From: Biformimicrobium ophioploci
Lineage (GTDB): Bacteria; Pseudomonadota; Gammaproteobacteria; Pseudomonadales; Cellvibrionaceae
Length of the DNA stretch: 64,000 nt
Assembly: GCF_030270605.1 (NCBI RefSeq)
Contig: NZ_BSYJ01000007.1
Location: 1 to 64,000, forward strand
Direction: 5' to 3'
Numbering within the stretch: the stretch's first letter is position 1; each line of letters starts with the position of its first letter. The translations under genes were made by a program, and so were the position numbers. Below, piece by piece: positions 36,795 through 44,962 of this stretch. Under the pieces are notes generated by a model that saw only the letters and a list, made by a program, of their open reading frames with translations, made no database searches and was not told where the DNA came from.

Positions 36795-38402
36795 TCAGCT
36801 GCCAGAGGGGCGCAGGCGCAAGTCGCGCGGGCGCAGCCCGGCGAGCAGCAGTACCAGGCCGTAGGTAGCGCCGCCGGCGGCGACCAGCAGCCCCAGGCGC
36901 CAGCTGCGGTCATACCAGCCGAAGCTGCTCCAGTCCGGCCACTGTGACTGCAGCGCCCACAACACCAGCAGCATGGCGCCGATGGCGAGGGACAGGCGGG
37001 AGAGGTAACCACCCCAGCCAGGGGACCGATGGTATACACCATCGTTGCGCAGGCCGCGGTACAGCAGCCAGGCATTCAGCAGTGCCTGCGCGGCGGTGGC
37101 CAGTGCCAGCCCCATATGCCCCAGTTGCAGGTACAGGTGCAGCGGCACCGCAAACGCCAGGCTGAGCAGCATTTTGGCGGCAATTGCGATGATGCCGTAG
37201 CGCACCGGGGTGGCCGTGTTCTGGCGGGCGAAGTACCCGGGCGCCAGTACCTTGACCAGCATGAAGCCGAGCAGGCCCACACAGTAGGCGCGCAGTGAAT
37301 AGGCAGCCATGTCCATATCGCGGGCCGTCATGGCACCGTACTCGAACAGGGTCGACAGGATGGGCTTGGCCAGGACCGCCAGCGCCACCGCAGACGGCAC
37401 CGCGATCAGCACGATCATACGCAGCGCCCAGTCCAGGGTGGCGCGGAAGCGCTCCGGGTCATCCGCCGCATGCTGGCGCGACAGACTCGGCAGGATGACC
37501 GTGGCAATGGCAATGGCAAAGATACCCAGCGGCAACTCCGCCAGCCGATCCGAGTAATACAGCCAGGTCACGCTGCCGGTGGGCAGGAACGAGGCCAGCA
37601 CCGTGTCCAGCACCAGGCTGATCTGGGTTACGGAGACCCCGAAAATAGCGGGCGCCATCAGTTTCAGGATCTTGCGCACGCCCGGATGTTGCCAGTCCCA
37701 GCGCGGCCGTGGCACCAGCCCCAGCGGTTGCAGGAACGGCAGCTGGAACAGCAACTGCGCCACCCCGGCTGCGAATACGCCCCAGGCCAAGGCCTCCACC
37801 CGAGGCTCAAAGTAATCCGCCGCAAACAGGGCAGCGCCGATCAATACCAGGTTCAACAGCACCGGCGCCAGTGCCGGCACGAGGAAACGGTCGTAGCTGT
37901 TGAGGATGGCGCCAGCCATGCCCGCCAGCGAGATCAGACCGAGATAGGCAAACGTGATGCGCAGCATATCCGACGCCAGCGCATATTTTTCCGGCTGGGC
38001 GTCATCCCACCACCAGCCAAACGCAAACACTGCGGTGACCGCAGGTGCAAAGATCGTTCCCAGAATCGTGACAAACAGCAGGGTGGACCCAAGCGCGCCA
38101 GCCACCCGATCCACCAGCTCGCGCACCGCCGCGGTACCGCCGCGTTCGCGATATTCCGCCAGCACCGGCACAAAAGCCTGCGAGAAGGCTCCCTCGGCAA
38201 ACAGGCGGCGGAAGAAATTGGGGATCTTGAACGCGACGAAGAATGCGTCGGCGTGCGCCTCGGCGCCCATAAATCGGGCCAGTACGATGTCCCGCACCAG
38301 GCCGAGTACGCGCGATAACAATGTTGCGCCACCAACGACGGAACTGGAACGCAGTAGCCGATTTGCGGCCGGCGCTTTACTGGATTGGTCGTTTTCCGAC
38401 AA
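36795..38402 (-). CDS. murJ: Lipid II flippase MurJ
   Basis: This MOP-family membrane protein flips lipid II across the inner membrane for peptidoglycan synthesis. Its 535 residues form about 14 membrane segments. Family features include SRVLGLVRDIVLARFMGA, FKIPNFFRRLFAEGAFSQAFVPV and PLGIFAIAIATVILPSLSRQ. Translation appears to start at TTG 38402, because the first internal ATG falls inside the conserved RFMGA sequence. The ribosome binding site is weak. It precedes ribF by 90 bp. In P. aeruginosa rpsT is its divergent neighbour; here the Pds block lies between them. Confidence 0.94.
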   Translation of the reverse strand: MSENDQSSKAPAANRLLRSSSVVGGATLLSRVLGLVRDIVLARFMGAEAHADAFFVAFKIPNFFRRLFAEGAFSQAFVPVLAEYRERGGTAAVRELVDRVAGALGSTLLFVTILGTIFAPAVTAVFAFGWWWDDAQPEKYALASDMLRITFAYLGLISLAGMAGAILNSYDRFLVPALAPVLLNLVLIGAALFAADYFEPRVEALAWGVFAAGVAQLLFQLPFLQPLGLVPRPRWDWQHPGVRKILKLMAPAIFGVSVTQISLVLDTVLASFLPTGSVTWLYYSDRLAELPLGIFAIAIATVILPSLSRQHAADDPERFRATLDWALRMIVLIAVPSAVALAVLAKPILSTLFEYGAMTARDMDMAAYSLRAYCVGLLGFMLVKVLAPGYFARQNTATPVRYGIIAIAAKMLLSLAFAVPLHLYLQLGHMGLALATAAQALLNAWLLYRGLRNDGVYHRSPGWGGYLSRLSLAIGAMLLVLWALQSQWPDWSSFGWYDRSWRLGLLVAAGGATYGLVLLLAGLRPRDLRLRPSGS

Positions 38403-38741
38403 AGGGGTATCCGGTCTGTTCAGGTGACGAGAGCTTGCCAGGTGACAGGGCGCGCCCTTTTTTGAGACTGCCCCTGCAATTTTGGTCCGAGTCTACGCGA
38501 GAGCCGAAAGCTAGTCACCACAATTGGCGCCAGCCCACTATACTGATTTTGTGATCCGCCGTGGCACCGTACGCCAAGCGCGGGTCGGCAAGGCATCGGC
38601 CCAGGTCGCAAGGACGCCTGCCATTTTTTGCCACAATTGACCCCTGCCTTGCCCGATTGGCGCCACGCCAATGTCTCTCTGCCTGTGTGTAATCACTCTC
38701 GAACAGGGCGCAAGCCCAACACACAGACAAGGAGAGAGACG
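38403..38741. other. Divergent intergenic region between murJ and pdsO
   Basis: This 339-bp stretch contains no gene I can support. Two segments repeat parts of each other: CACAATTGGCGCCA at about 38519 and CACAATTGACCCC / GATTGGCGCCACGCCAAT at about 38631-38672. The first carries a TATACT/TATAGT box on either strand, without a good -35 partner. An excellent ribosome binding site (AAGGAGAGAG) precedes pdsO. Confidence 0.5.
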
Positions 38742-39428
38742 ATGAAAAAGATGTTGATGGCTGTAACCCTGACCACCGCAGTTGCCGCAACCGGCACCAG
38801 CCACGCGAGCGATTCTGTATTGAGCACTGACGCGAAGCAGGCAGCGGTCTTTTCAGGCATGACACTGGCGGGCGCCATTGCCGGCGGCCCCCTCGGAATG
38901 ATCGCAGGCGCCCTCGGCGGTGCCTGGATGGGTGACAAAGTCGAACAGGCACACGAGGCAGATATGCTTGCAGAACAACTGGCGGCAAACCGCGAAGAAC
39001 TGGGACTCCTGGCACAACAGCTCGACGCGGCAAAACTTGCTGCCGGCGCTGCAAACGAGGCAGTGATTGACGCGCTGCACGTGCAGATGCTGTTCGCCAC
39101 TGGAGACGACGAGCTGGAATCCGGTCAACTGCGCCAGCTCGCCACCCTTGCCGAATTTCTCGGCCGCCACCCCGAACTGGAAATTCGGTTGGACGGACAC
39201 GCCGATCCGCGTGGCACCGACGAATACAACAATGTACTGGCTGATCAGCGCGCGCTCAGCGTGCAGCGGGTACTGACAGAGTTTGGCATCGACGCCAGCC
39301 GTATACAGCGACATTCCCACGGCGCCGATGCGTCCACCTCGAGCAAGGGCGACGTCGATGGCTACGCCTTCGAACGTCGGGTAGATATCCGCATCGCTCC
39401 GGCCGATTCCATCGCGGGCATCCTCTAA
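38742..39428 (+). CDS. pdsO: Sortase-system-associated OmpA-like protein PdsO
   Basis: This 228-residue exported protein has a signal peptide to about SHA/S (residue 23). A glycine-zipper stretch (GAIAGGPLGMIAGALGGAWMG, about 42-62) and a coiled coil rich in A/E/L/Q (about 66-105) follow. The C-terminal OmpA-type peptidoglycan-binding domain has RLDGHADPRGTDEYNNVLADQRA and RHSHGADAS...FERRVDIRI. This order (zipper, coiled coil, OmpA) and the adjacent PdsR/PdsS homologues match the OmpA-like protein of the proteobacterial dedicated sortase system. Its function is unknown. AAGGAG precedes the ATG. A generic OmpA-family lipoprotein-like protein is the alternative. Confidence 0.75.
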   Translation: MKKMLMAVTLTTAVAATGTSHASDSVLSTDAKQAAVFSGMTLAGAIAGGPLGMIAGALGGAWMGDKVEQAHEADMLAEQLAANREELGLLAQQLDAAKLAAGAANEAVIDALHVQMLFATGDDELESGQLRQLATLAEFLGRHPELEIRLDGHADPRGTDEYNNVLADQRALSVQRVLTEFGIDASRIQRHSHGADASTSSKGDVDGYAFERRVDIRIAPADSIAGIL

Positions 39429-39463
39429 CCAGCTGCTCGCGACGGATCCCTGAAGGTTTTCCC

Positions 39464-39481
39464 GCAGCCCTACGGGGCTGC
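39464..39481 (+). terminator. UACG-loop hairpin after pdsO
   Basis: GCAGCCC and GGGCTGC form a 7-bp stem around a TACG tetraloop, 36 bp after the pdsO stop codon. No T-run follows. It may protect the 3' end or act together with the terminator just downstream. Confidence 0.5.
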
Positions 39482-39501
39482 CTCCCCCTGTGCAACCCTT
39501 T

Positions 39502-39530
39502 GGAGCCCTGTGTATCCGGGCTCCCTTTTT
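39502..39530 (+). terminator. Rho-independent terminator of pdsO
   Basis: GGAGCCC and GGGCTCC form a 7-bp stem with a 9-nt loop, followed by CTTTTT. It separates pdsO transcription from the vanZ-pdsR-pdsS genes. Confidence 0.75.
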
Positions 39531-39584
39531 GGGTTCACCCGTAGCGGTGCTCTTTTTAGCCCGGCTGCGTAATTCGCACAGCCG

Positions 39585-39641
39585 ACTGAACCAGCCCCTG
39601 AATCAGCACCTGAATCAGCACCTGAATCAGCACCTGAACTA
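39585..39641 (+). repeat. 12-bp tandem repeats, about 4.5 units
   Basis: Three exact copies of CCTGAATCAGCA (39597-39632) are flanked by a diverged copy before (ACTGAACCAGCC) and a partial copy after (CCTGAACTAG). They end about 20 bp before the VanZ-like start. In one frame they would read Pro-Glu-Ser-Ala repeats, but that frame has no start codon and stops at 39654, so I do not call a gene. Confidence 0.85.
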
Positions 39642-39661
39642 GTCTTGCTATAGGGAACAGC

Positions 39662-40075
39662 TTGAATTCATTCCATATGCAGCGTCTCGCCATCCTGATC
39701 ACCACACTGTTGATAGTGACAATCAGCTGGGCGGTATACATGGTAAATGTTGGCCAGCAGCACCTACTGATCGACTTCGTGCGTGACCTGCCACACGGCG
39801 ACAAGGTCGGGCATTTCCTGCTGTTCGGGCTGCTGGCACTGTTTCTCAATCTGGCATTGCGCTTTCGCTGCATTTCGGTCGCGCGCATTTCACTGCCGGT
39901 TGCCAGCCTGCTGGTATGCGGCGTTGCTGTGTCTGAGGAGATCAGCCAGATCTACCTGCCCACCCGCAGCTTTGACCTGATGGATATCGCTGCCGATTTT
40001 GCCGGCATTACCTTTTTTACCCTGCTCGGCTGGATACCGGTGGCGATCCATCGCCGCGTCCGCACTCCCAAATAG
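39662..40075 (+). CDS. VanZ-like family membrane protein
   Basis: This 137-residue protein has four hydrophobic segments and the VanZ motif: DKVGHFLLFGLLALFLNLAL, then VSEEISQIYLPTRSFDLMDIAADFAGI. VanZ-like proteins are integral membrane proteins of poorly known function; VanZ itself gives low-level teicoplanin resistance. The frame starts at TTG 39662, with AGGG 6 nt upstream; an ATG five codons in lacks a ribosome binding site at the right distance. It is followed after 108 bp by pdsR in the same direction, so it may be cotranscribed. Its presence inside a Pds block is unexplained. Confidence 0.82.
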   Translation: MNSFHMQRLAILITTLLIVTISWAVYMVNVGQQHLLIDFVRDLPHGDKVGHFLLFGLLALFLNLALRFRCISVARISLPVASLLVCGVAVSEEISQIYLPTRSFDLMDIAADFAGITFFTLLGWIPVAIHRRVRTPK

Positions 40076-40183
40076 CGGTCGATTCAGGCATCATCAGGCC
40101 TGCTGTTGCACGCTAACAGACAGGGCGAAAACCCATACCCGATTCAATCCGATAACCATACCTATAAATAAGGAACAATTCCG

Positions 40184-40885
40184 ATGAGTGCCGTCATTGC
40201 CATCGTCGAAGATGAACGCGCGATTGCAGAGAACTATCGCGATGCCCTGCGCCGCAGCGGCTTTAGCGTGCAGTTGTTCGAAACCCGCGCTGCGGCCATG
40301 GAATCCTTCCGGCAGAAACTGCCGGATCTTGCGGTGATCGATGTGGGCCTGGGCCATGAAATCGAAGGCGGCTTCGACCTGTGCCGCGACCTGCGCGCAC
40401 TGGCTCCCACCCTGCCGATCCTGTTCCTGACCGCGCGCGACTCCGAGCTGGACATTATTTCCGGCCTGCGACTTGGTGCCGACGACTACCTCACCAAGGA
40501 TATTTCCCTGCCGCATATGCTCGCACGTATCAACGCCCTGCTACGGCGCGTGGTGCTGATGAATGAAGCGCGCAGCGACACCGACGACTTACTCAGCCAG
40601 GGGCCGCTGGAGCTGGACAGTTCAAGGATGCTGTGCCGCTGGAACGATCAGCCGGTGGACCTCACCGTGACCGAATTCTGGATTGTGCACGCGCTGGCGA
40701 AACGCCCGGGGCATGTAAAGTCCCGCGGGCAATTGATGGAAGCCGCCCAGGTAGTGCTGGACGACAACACCATCACTTCCCATGTAAAACGGATCCGGCG
40801 CAAGTTCCAGGCACTGGACCCGGACTTCGACGCAATTGCCACTGCCTACGGCATGGGCTACCGCTGGCAGGCCGGCCCGGCGTGA
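40184..40885 (+). CDS. pdsR: Response regulator PdsR (dedicated sortase system)
   Basis: This is a 233-residue OmpR/PhoB-family regulator. Its receiver domain has the acidic pair Glu9-Asp10, phospho-accepting Asp53 in VIDVGLG, Thr in FLTARDSE and Lys in YLTKDISLP. The receiver carries a short extra loop after Asp53 (VGLGHEIEGGFDL) that is characteristic of the PdsR family as I know it. The C-terminal winged helix ends NTITSHVKRIRRKFQALDPDFDAIATAYGMGYRW. AAGGA lies 9 nt before the ATG. The stop codon overlaps the pdsS start codon (GTGA), so regulator and kinase are coupled. The usual target is an adjacent sortase locus, absent here. Confidence 0.8.
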   Translation: MSAVIAIVEDERAIAENYRDALRRSGFSVQLFETRAAAMESFRQKLPDLAVIDVGLGHEIEGGFDLCRDLRALAPTLPILFLTARDSELDIISGLRLGADDYLTKDISLPHMLARINALLRRVVLMNEARSDTDDLLSQGPLELDSSRMLCRWNDQPVDLTVTEFWIVHALAKRPGHVKSRGQLMEAAQVVLDDNTITSHVKRIRRKFQALDPDFDAIATAYGMGYRWQAGPA

Positions 40886-42900
40886 ACCTGCGCCGGCAAT
40901 TACTGTTCGTCAGCCTGGCCACCCTGGCCCTGCCCTGGGCCGGTTGCCAGGCATTGCGCCAGATGGACGATGCACTTGCACAGAGCCAGGCCCGCGCCCA
41001 GGCGGCTACCGGCGACGCCATAGCCGCGCGCCTCGCCAGTGCGCAGTCAGTATTGCTGCCAGACGAGCGGCACCTGTCCGCAACCCCCGGGCAACAGCTG
41101 TTTGCCGGCGCCCTGCCCCACCCGCCACTGCTCGACGGCTATGGTGACGAATGGCGCAACTGGCGCATACCGCCGCGTGAGCTCCAGGCCGATGGCAACC
41201 CCATGGCACTCGCCACGCTCGGGCGCGCGAACGACCGGCGCCTCTACCTGTTGCTGACCGTGGCAGACACCACCCCGACCTTCCACAACCCGATGCGCAC
41301 CGGCATTGCCAATGGTGACTATGTTGAATTACACAGCGGCGCGCGGCGATTCCGCCTGCCACTCAAGCCCAACGGCCAGGCCGAAGTCTGGCGCGAGTCC
41401 TGGCAAGCGGCACCGCAGTGGCGGCGCAATTACAGCCTGCGCGGGGAGTGGACCAGTACTGCCGGCGGCTACCAGCTGGAACTGGTCCTCCCGGCAGAAT
41501 TTGGTACAGACGGGCTTGGCATCCGCGTAATCGACCGCACGGATAACAACAGCGCCCCAGCCCGCATTGCCAGTAGCTTCCACACCGATACACCCGGCCT
41601 GCTGGTGGAACCTTTACCCGAACTCGAAAAAGAGCTGAAGCATTTCCTGCGCCCGGGTATTGCCCTCACTGTCGTGGACCGCGAAGGGTTCCCGCTGGCG
41701 CAGGCGGGCCGAATCGAAACCGACACCGAAGGGCCCGCAGGCAACTGGCTGCAGCGCTGGTTTTACCTGCGCCTGCTGGACCGTAACCGCCTGCCGGCGC
41801 TGCCGGAAAGTTTCCCGGAAACCCTCACCCGCAATAAACAGGTGGCGATCGACTGGTATCTTGGCGCGGACGCCAGCCGCATCGCGGGCGTCAGCACCCC
41901 CATCATTACCCGCGCGGACGAGATCGCCGAGCGACCCCTGCTGGGTAGGGTCATCGTGGCCCAGTCAGGTACAGACTGGCAGTCGAGCGCCGGCGAAACG
42001 GCGCGCCGCATCTGGATAACCACACTGGCAGCAGTAGCCGCTGTACTGCTGGCGCTACTGGGCTACGCGAGCTGGCTGTCGTGGCGCATCCGGCGCCTGA
42101 GCCGCGCTGCGGAGACCGCGCTGGACAGCAGCGGCCGCCTACGCAGTGATTTTCCCAGGGCCCGACTCGATGATGAAATTGGCAGCCTGAACGATGCCTT
42201 CGCACAACTGCTGGGTGAGCTGGATCAGCACCACCAGTACCTGCGCACCCTGGCCAGCAAACTGTCGCATGAATTGCGCACCCCGCTGGCGATCGTGCGC
42301 TCCTCCCTCGACAATCTGGAGAGCACCGACCTGCCGGCCAGCGCCCGTGACTATGCGCGCCGCGCCAGCGAGGGTAGCCAGCGCCTCAGCGGCATACTCA
42401 ACGCGCTCAGCGGCGCGCAGCAGCTGGAGGCGGGTATTGCCAGCGCGGAAAGGGAGGACTTTGACCTCGGCGACCTGCTGGATGTGCTGGCCAGCTCCTA
42501 CGCTGACAGCCAGCCCCGGCACCATATCGCCATGCAGCGGCCAGCGGGCCCACTGCCGGCCCACGGCGCGCCGGAGCTGGTCGCACAGCTGCTGGACAAG
42601 CTGATCGACAACGCCTGCAGCTTCGCCCCGGCCGGAACCACCATCGAACTCAGCGCGGAGCGCGTAGCGGGCCACTACCGCATTGCTGTGAGCAATCCGG
42701 GCCCACCATTGCCGGAAGGCTTCGGCCAGCAGATATTCGACTCACTGGTTTCTATTCGCCCGGAGGCCCCCGGGCGCCTGCATCTGGGCCTGGGGCTGCA
42801 CATAGCGCGGCTGATCTGCGAATTCCACGGCGGGCGCCTCGAGGCCCGCAACCGTCCGGACGGCAGCGGAGCCATTTTCGCGTTCTTGCTACCCGCCTGA
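40882..42900 (+). CDS. pdsS: Histidine kinase PdsS (dedicated sortase system) with CBM9-like sensor
   Basis: This is a 672-residue sensor kinase starting with GTG at 40882, inside the pdsR stop overlap. One membrane helix (about 7-25) is followed by a periplasmic domain of about 350 residues, a second helix (about 376-400), HAMP, a dimerisation helix with His463 in SHELRTPLAI, and an ATPase domain (LIDNACSFAP; LGLGLHIARLI). The periplasmic part at about 65-225 resembles family 9 carbohydrate-binding or DOMON-type modules: PPLLDGYGDEWRNW, NDRRLYLLLTVAD, NGDYVELHSG. A carbohydrate or glycan signal is therefore possible, but this is inference. A longer frame upstream lies inside pdsR and is not used. 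Confidence 0.8.
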   Translation: MNLRRQLLFVSLATLALPWAGCQALRQMDDALAQSQARAQAATGDAIAARLASAQSVLLPDERHLSATPGQQLFAGALPHPPLLDGYGDEWRNWRIPPRELQADGNPMALATLGRANDRRLYLLLTVADTTPTFHNPMRTGIANGDYVELHSGARRFRLPLKPNGQAEVWRESWQAAPQWRRNYSLRGEWTSTAGGYQLELVLPAEFGTDGLGIRVIDRTDNNSAPARIASSFHTDTPGLLVEPLPELEKELKHFLRPGIALTVVDREGFPLAQAGRIETDTEGPAGNWLQRWFYLRLLDRNRLPALPESFPETLTRNKQVAIDWYLGADASRIAGVSTPIITRADEIAERPLLGRVIVAQSGTDWQSSAGETARRIWITTLAAVAAVLLALLGYASWLSWRIRRLSRAAETALDSSGRLRSDFPRARLDDEIGSLNDAFAQLLGELDQHHQYLRTLASKLSHELRTPLAIVRSSLDNLESTDLPASARDYARRASEGSQRLSGILNALSGAQQLEAGIASAEREDFDLGDLLDVLASSYADSQPRHHIAMQRPAGPLPAHGAPELVAQLLDKLIDNACSFAPAGTTIELSAERVAGHYRIAVSNPGPPLPEGFGQQIFDSLVSIRPEAPGRLHLGLGLHIARLICEFHGGRLEARNRPDGSGAIFAFLLPA

Positions 42901-42950
42901 AACGGACTCCCGGGACACAGAAAAGCCGATAACAGGGTCATGGCGAGTGG

Positions 42951-42978
42951 TTGACAAACAATCAACGGTGGGCATAAT
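42951..42978 (+). promoter_or_regulatory. Sigma-70 promoter of rpsT
   Basis: A consensus -35 box TTGACA (42951-42956), a 16-bp spacer and a -10 box CATAAT (42973-42978) are followed by a GC-rich discriminator. They lie about 120 bp before the rpsT start, leaving a structured GC-rich leader. Confidence 0.85.
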
Positions 42979-43100
42979 GTCGCGTCCCTGAAGGGGCCCC
43001 CTCCATTCCGTTGGCCAGGTCGGCGCAAGCCGCAAGTGTCGGCCCGGGGCAGCCAAAACAGTTTTAGACAGATTTTGAGAGATTCTTACAGGAGCATACG

Positions 43101-43370
43101 GTGGCTAACTCACCTCAAGCGAAGAAACGCGCACGCCAGAACGAAAAGCGTCGCAACCACAACGCCAGCCTGCGCTCCATGGTGCGCACCTACATCAAAA
43201 AGGTAGTTGCAGCCATTGATGCAGGTAACGCAGACAACGCCAAGGCAGCTTACGCAGAAGCAGTCCCGGTCATCGACCGCATGGCGGATAAAGGCATTAT
43301 TCACAAGAACAAGGCAGCCCGTCACAAGAGCCGCCTGAATGCCAAGATCAAGGCGATGAGCGCAGCCTAA
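43101..43370 (+). CDS. rpsT: 30S ribosomal protein S20
   Basis: This is an 89-residue basic helical protein that binds 16S rRNA early in 30S assembly. The sequence [35 protein letters not shown] and the C-terminus [19 protein letters not shown] are typical. It starts with GTG, with AGGAG 6 nt upstream. A non-ATG start (UUG in E. coli) is part of S20 autoregulation in enterics, so a GTG here may also limit its synthesis. It has its own promoter and terminator. Confidence 0.97.
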   Translation: MANSPQAKKRARQNEKRRNHNASLRSMVRTYIKKVVAAIDAGNADNAKAAYAEAVPVIDRMADKGIIHKNKAARHKSRLNAKIKAMSAA

Positions 43371-43387
43371 GGCTCGCCCAGACCCAC

Positions 43388-43417
43388 AAAAAAACCGGCC
43401 TGGCGCCGGTTTTTTTG
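43388..43417 (+). terminator. Rho-independent terminator of rpsT
   Basis: ACCGGC and GCCGGT form a stem around a 5-nt loop, flanked by an A-run and followed by seven T residues. It starts 18 bp after the rpsT stop codon. Confidence 0.93.
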
Positions 43418-43472
43418 TGCCCGGGATTTACCACCGAAGGTCTAGACTGGTAGTAATTTCAGGGGAAGAAAT

Positions 43473-43811
43473 ATGATGAAGTACTGCGCTGTCATCGCCA
43501 CGGTAACGCTGCTGCAGGCCTGCGCCATGAACGGCGACAAACCCATCCGGGCCGACCGTGAACTACTGGTCTGCCACAACGGCAGCACCATCGAGATCCG
43601 GGATGAAAATGTCGACGCATACCTGGCCAAAGGCGCATACCGGGGTCGCTGTGAGAGTGACCCGCAGGAGATGAAAGCCGCAGCAGCGCGCGAGGTCGGT
43701 CACCTCACCATCTGCCACCAGGGCGAAACCATGAACGTAGCCTATGACAAGGCAGAGGAGCTGCTAGCCCAGGGCGCAGACAGGGGTGCCTGCGTCGGCA
43801 ACGGCTTTTAA
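43473..43811 (+). CDS. Small lipoprotein with two CHxG repeats
   Basis: This is a 112-residue lipoprotein precursor with a lipobox LLQAC (Cys17) and Ala at +2, which suggests the outer membrane. The mature part is two repeats of exactly 27 residues, 34-60 and 81-107. Each begins C-H-x-G-x-T and ends L-A-x-G-A-x-R-G-x-C, so each probably has a disulfide between its first and last residue. Similar CHxG...C modules occur in many secreted bacterial proteins with no assigned function. AGGGGAAG precedes the ATG. The gene is convergent with the AraC-type regulator, sharing 4 bp at the stop codons. Confidence 0.82.
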   Translation: MMKYCAVIATVTLLQACAMNGDKPIRADRELLVCHNGSTIEIRDENVDAYLAKGAYRGRCESDPQEMKAAAAREVGHLTICHQGETMNVAYDKAEELLAQGADRGACVGNGF

Positions 43812-44845
43812 CCGCCCTGGCTCTCGGCGGCCCGGGCGTAACGCTCCCTGAAGGCCACGGGGGTCATACCCGTGCTGCGCTTGAACGCCCGGTAGAAAGG
43901 GCTCGGCTCGGAAAAACCGGTGCGATAGACGATCTCCTCAATACCGAGGGCCGAGTCCAGCAACAACTCCTTGGCCAGACTGATCCGGTAGCCGGACACC
44001 AGCTGGCTGAAGCCGGCCCCCACATCCGCCAGGTCCTGGCGCAGGCGCGCCGGGCTGATTCCTACCCGGGCGGCAACCCCTTCCAGGTTGACCTCACCGC
44101 TTTCCAGCAGGTCCGCGATAATCGCCTCGACCCGGATCACCAGGTCCCGCTTTTTCAGGGTGCGCAGCTGCTTTTCCATCAGCGATTCGTGCAGCGCCTG
44201 CACCTTGGGCTCCGCGTGCATGCAGCGCACCGCGCATACCGACTGTTCGAACTCGATGTAGTTGGATGCCTGGCCCAGCACCGCCGGCACACCGAAAAAC
44301 GCCTCGCGCTGCTGCGCACCGCACGCGTCAGTGTGCACGAAGCCGACCGATGCCAGCTGAAACTCGCCGAAGGTGACGTGACGAAAGAAGCGCACCAGGC
44401 ACACTGCGGTGAGCTCAGTGGAGTGCCTGAGTGATACGGAGCCGGGCAGGTTGTACCCGAATTCCAGCCGCACCCGGCCGTTGGCGGGCGGCAGCAGCTG
44501 CGAGGAAAAACTGCTGCTCAGCAGGCGGCAGTAACGGGTGAAGCGCTGCATCGCAGCACCGAAGTTCTCACTGCTCAGGAACAGGTATTCGAGCGCGAGG
44601 CCACCGAACGCCGGCATGGCCTGGCCCAGACTGAGGCCGATATTCGGGTCCCCGGTGACTTCCGCACAGACCTTGAGCAGCTGGTCACTGTCATTTTCAG
44701 GCAGCCGCAGGATGGTGCGCTCGCCACCCAGTGCGGCCGGATCCAGCCCGACACGACGCACGATTTCATCCACATCGGCGCCACTGCGCTCGAGGCCGAT
44801 AAACAGGCGTTGCATGATCTCTGTGGCGAAATCCCACTGGTACAT
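43808..44845 (-). CDS. AraC-family transcriptional regulator
   Basis: This is a 345-residue regulator with an N-terminal arabinose-binding-like domain of the ArgR/OruR/VirS type (about 20-205) and a C-terminal AraC helix-turn-helix pair. The HTH parts are VNLEGVAARVGISPARLRQDL and GIEEIVYRTGFSEPSPFYRAFKRSTGMTPVAFRERY. This architecture is common among regulators of amino acid, fatty acid and alkane catabolism. The effector and targets cannot be told from sequence. It ends in a 4-bp convergent overlap with the small lipoprotein gene and is not divergent from any obvious target. Confidence 0.9.
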   Translation of the reverse strand: MYQWDFATEIMQRLFIGLERSGADVDEIVRRVGLDPAALGGERTILRLPENDSDQLLKVCAEVTGDPNIGLSLGQAMPAFGGLALEYLFLSSENFGAAMQRFTRYCRLLSSSFSSQLLPPANGRVRLEFGYNLPGSVSLRHSTELTAVCLVRFFRHVTFGEFQLASVGFVHTDACGAQQREAFFGVPAVLGQASNYIEFEQSVCAVRCMHAEPKVQALHESLMEKQLRTLKKRDLVIRVEAIIADLLESGEVNLEGVAARVGISPARLRQDLADVGAGFSQLVSGYRISLAKELLLDSALGIEEIVYRTGFSEPSPFYRAFKRSTGMTPVAFRERYARAAESQGG

Positions 44846-44962
44846 GGCGTTATTCTTGATCCTGACTGCAGGTCATTACGGGCACTGCCCCGATTGTACC
44901 CGCCGAACTACCGCTGGCAATATGACCATATGCGCCCGCCCGGTCAGCAGCAGGCGGGTAGC

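Noticed and set aside
39573-39656. A gene for a Pro-Glu-Ser-Ala repeat protein
   Set aside because: The frame has a stop codon directly upstream at 39570-39572, no start codon and no ribosome binding site, so only a repeat is annotated.
40633-40881. N-terminal extension of the PdsS kinase frame
   Set aside because: It lies inside pdsR in another frame. The GTG overlapping the pdsR stop codon gives a normal membrane-anchored start.
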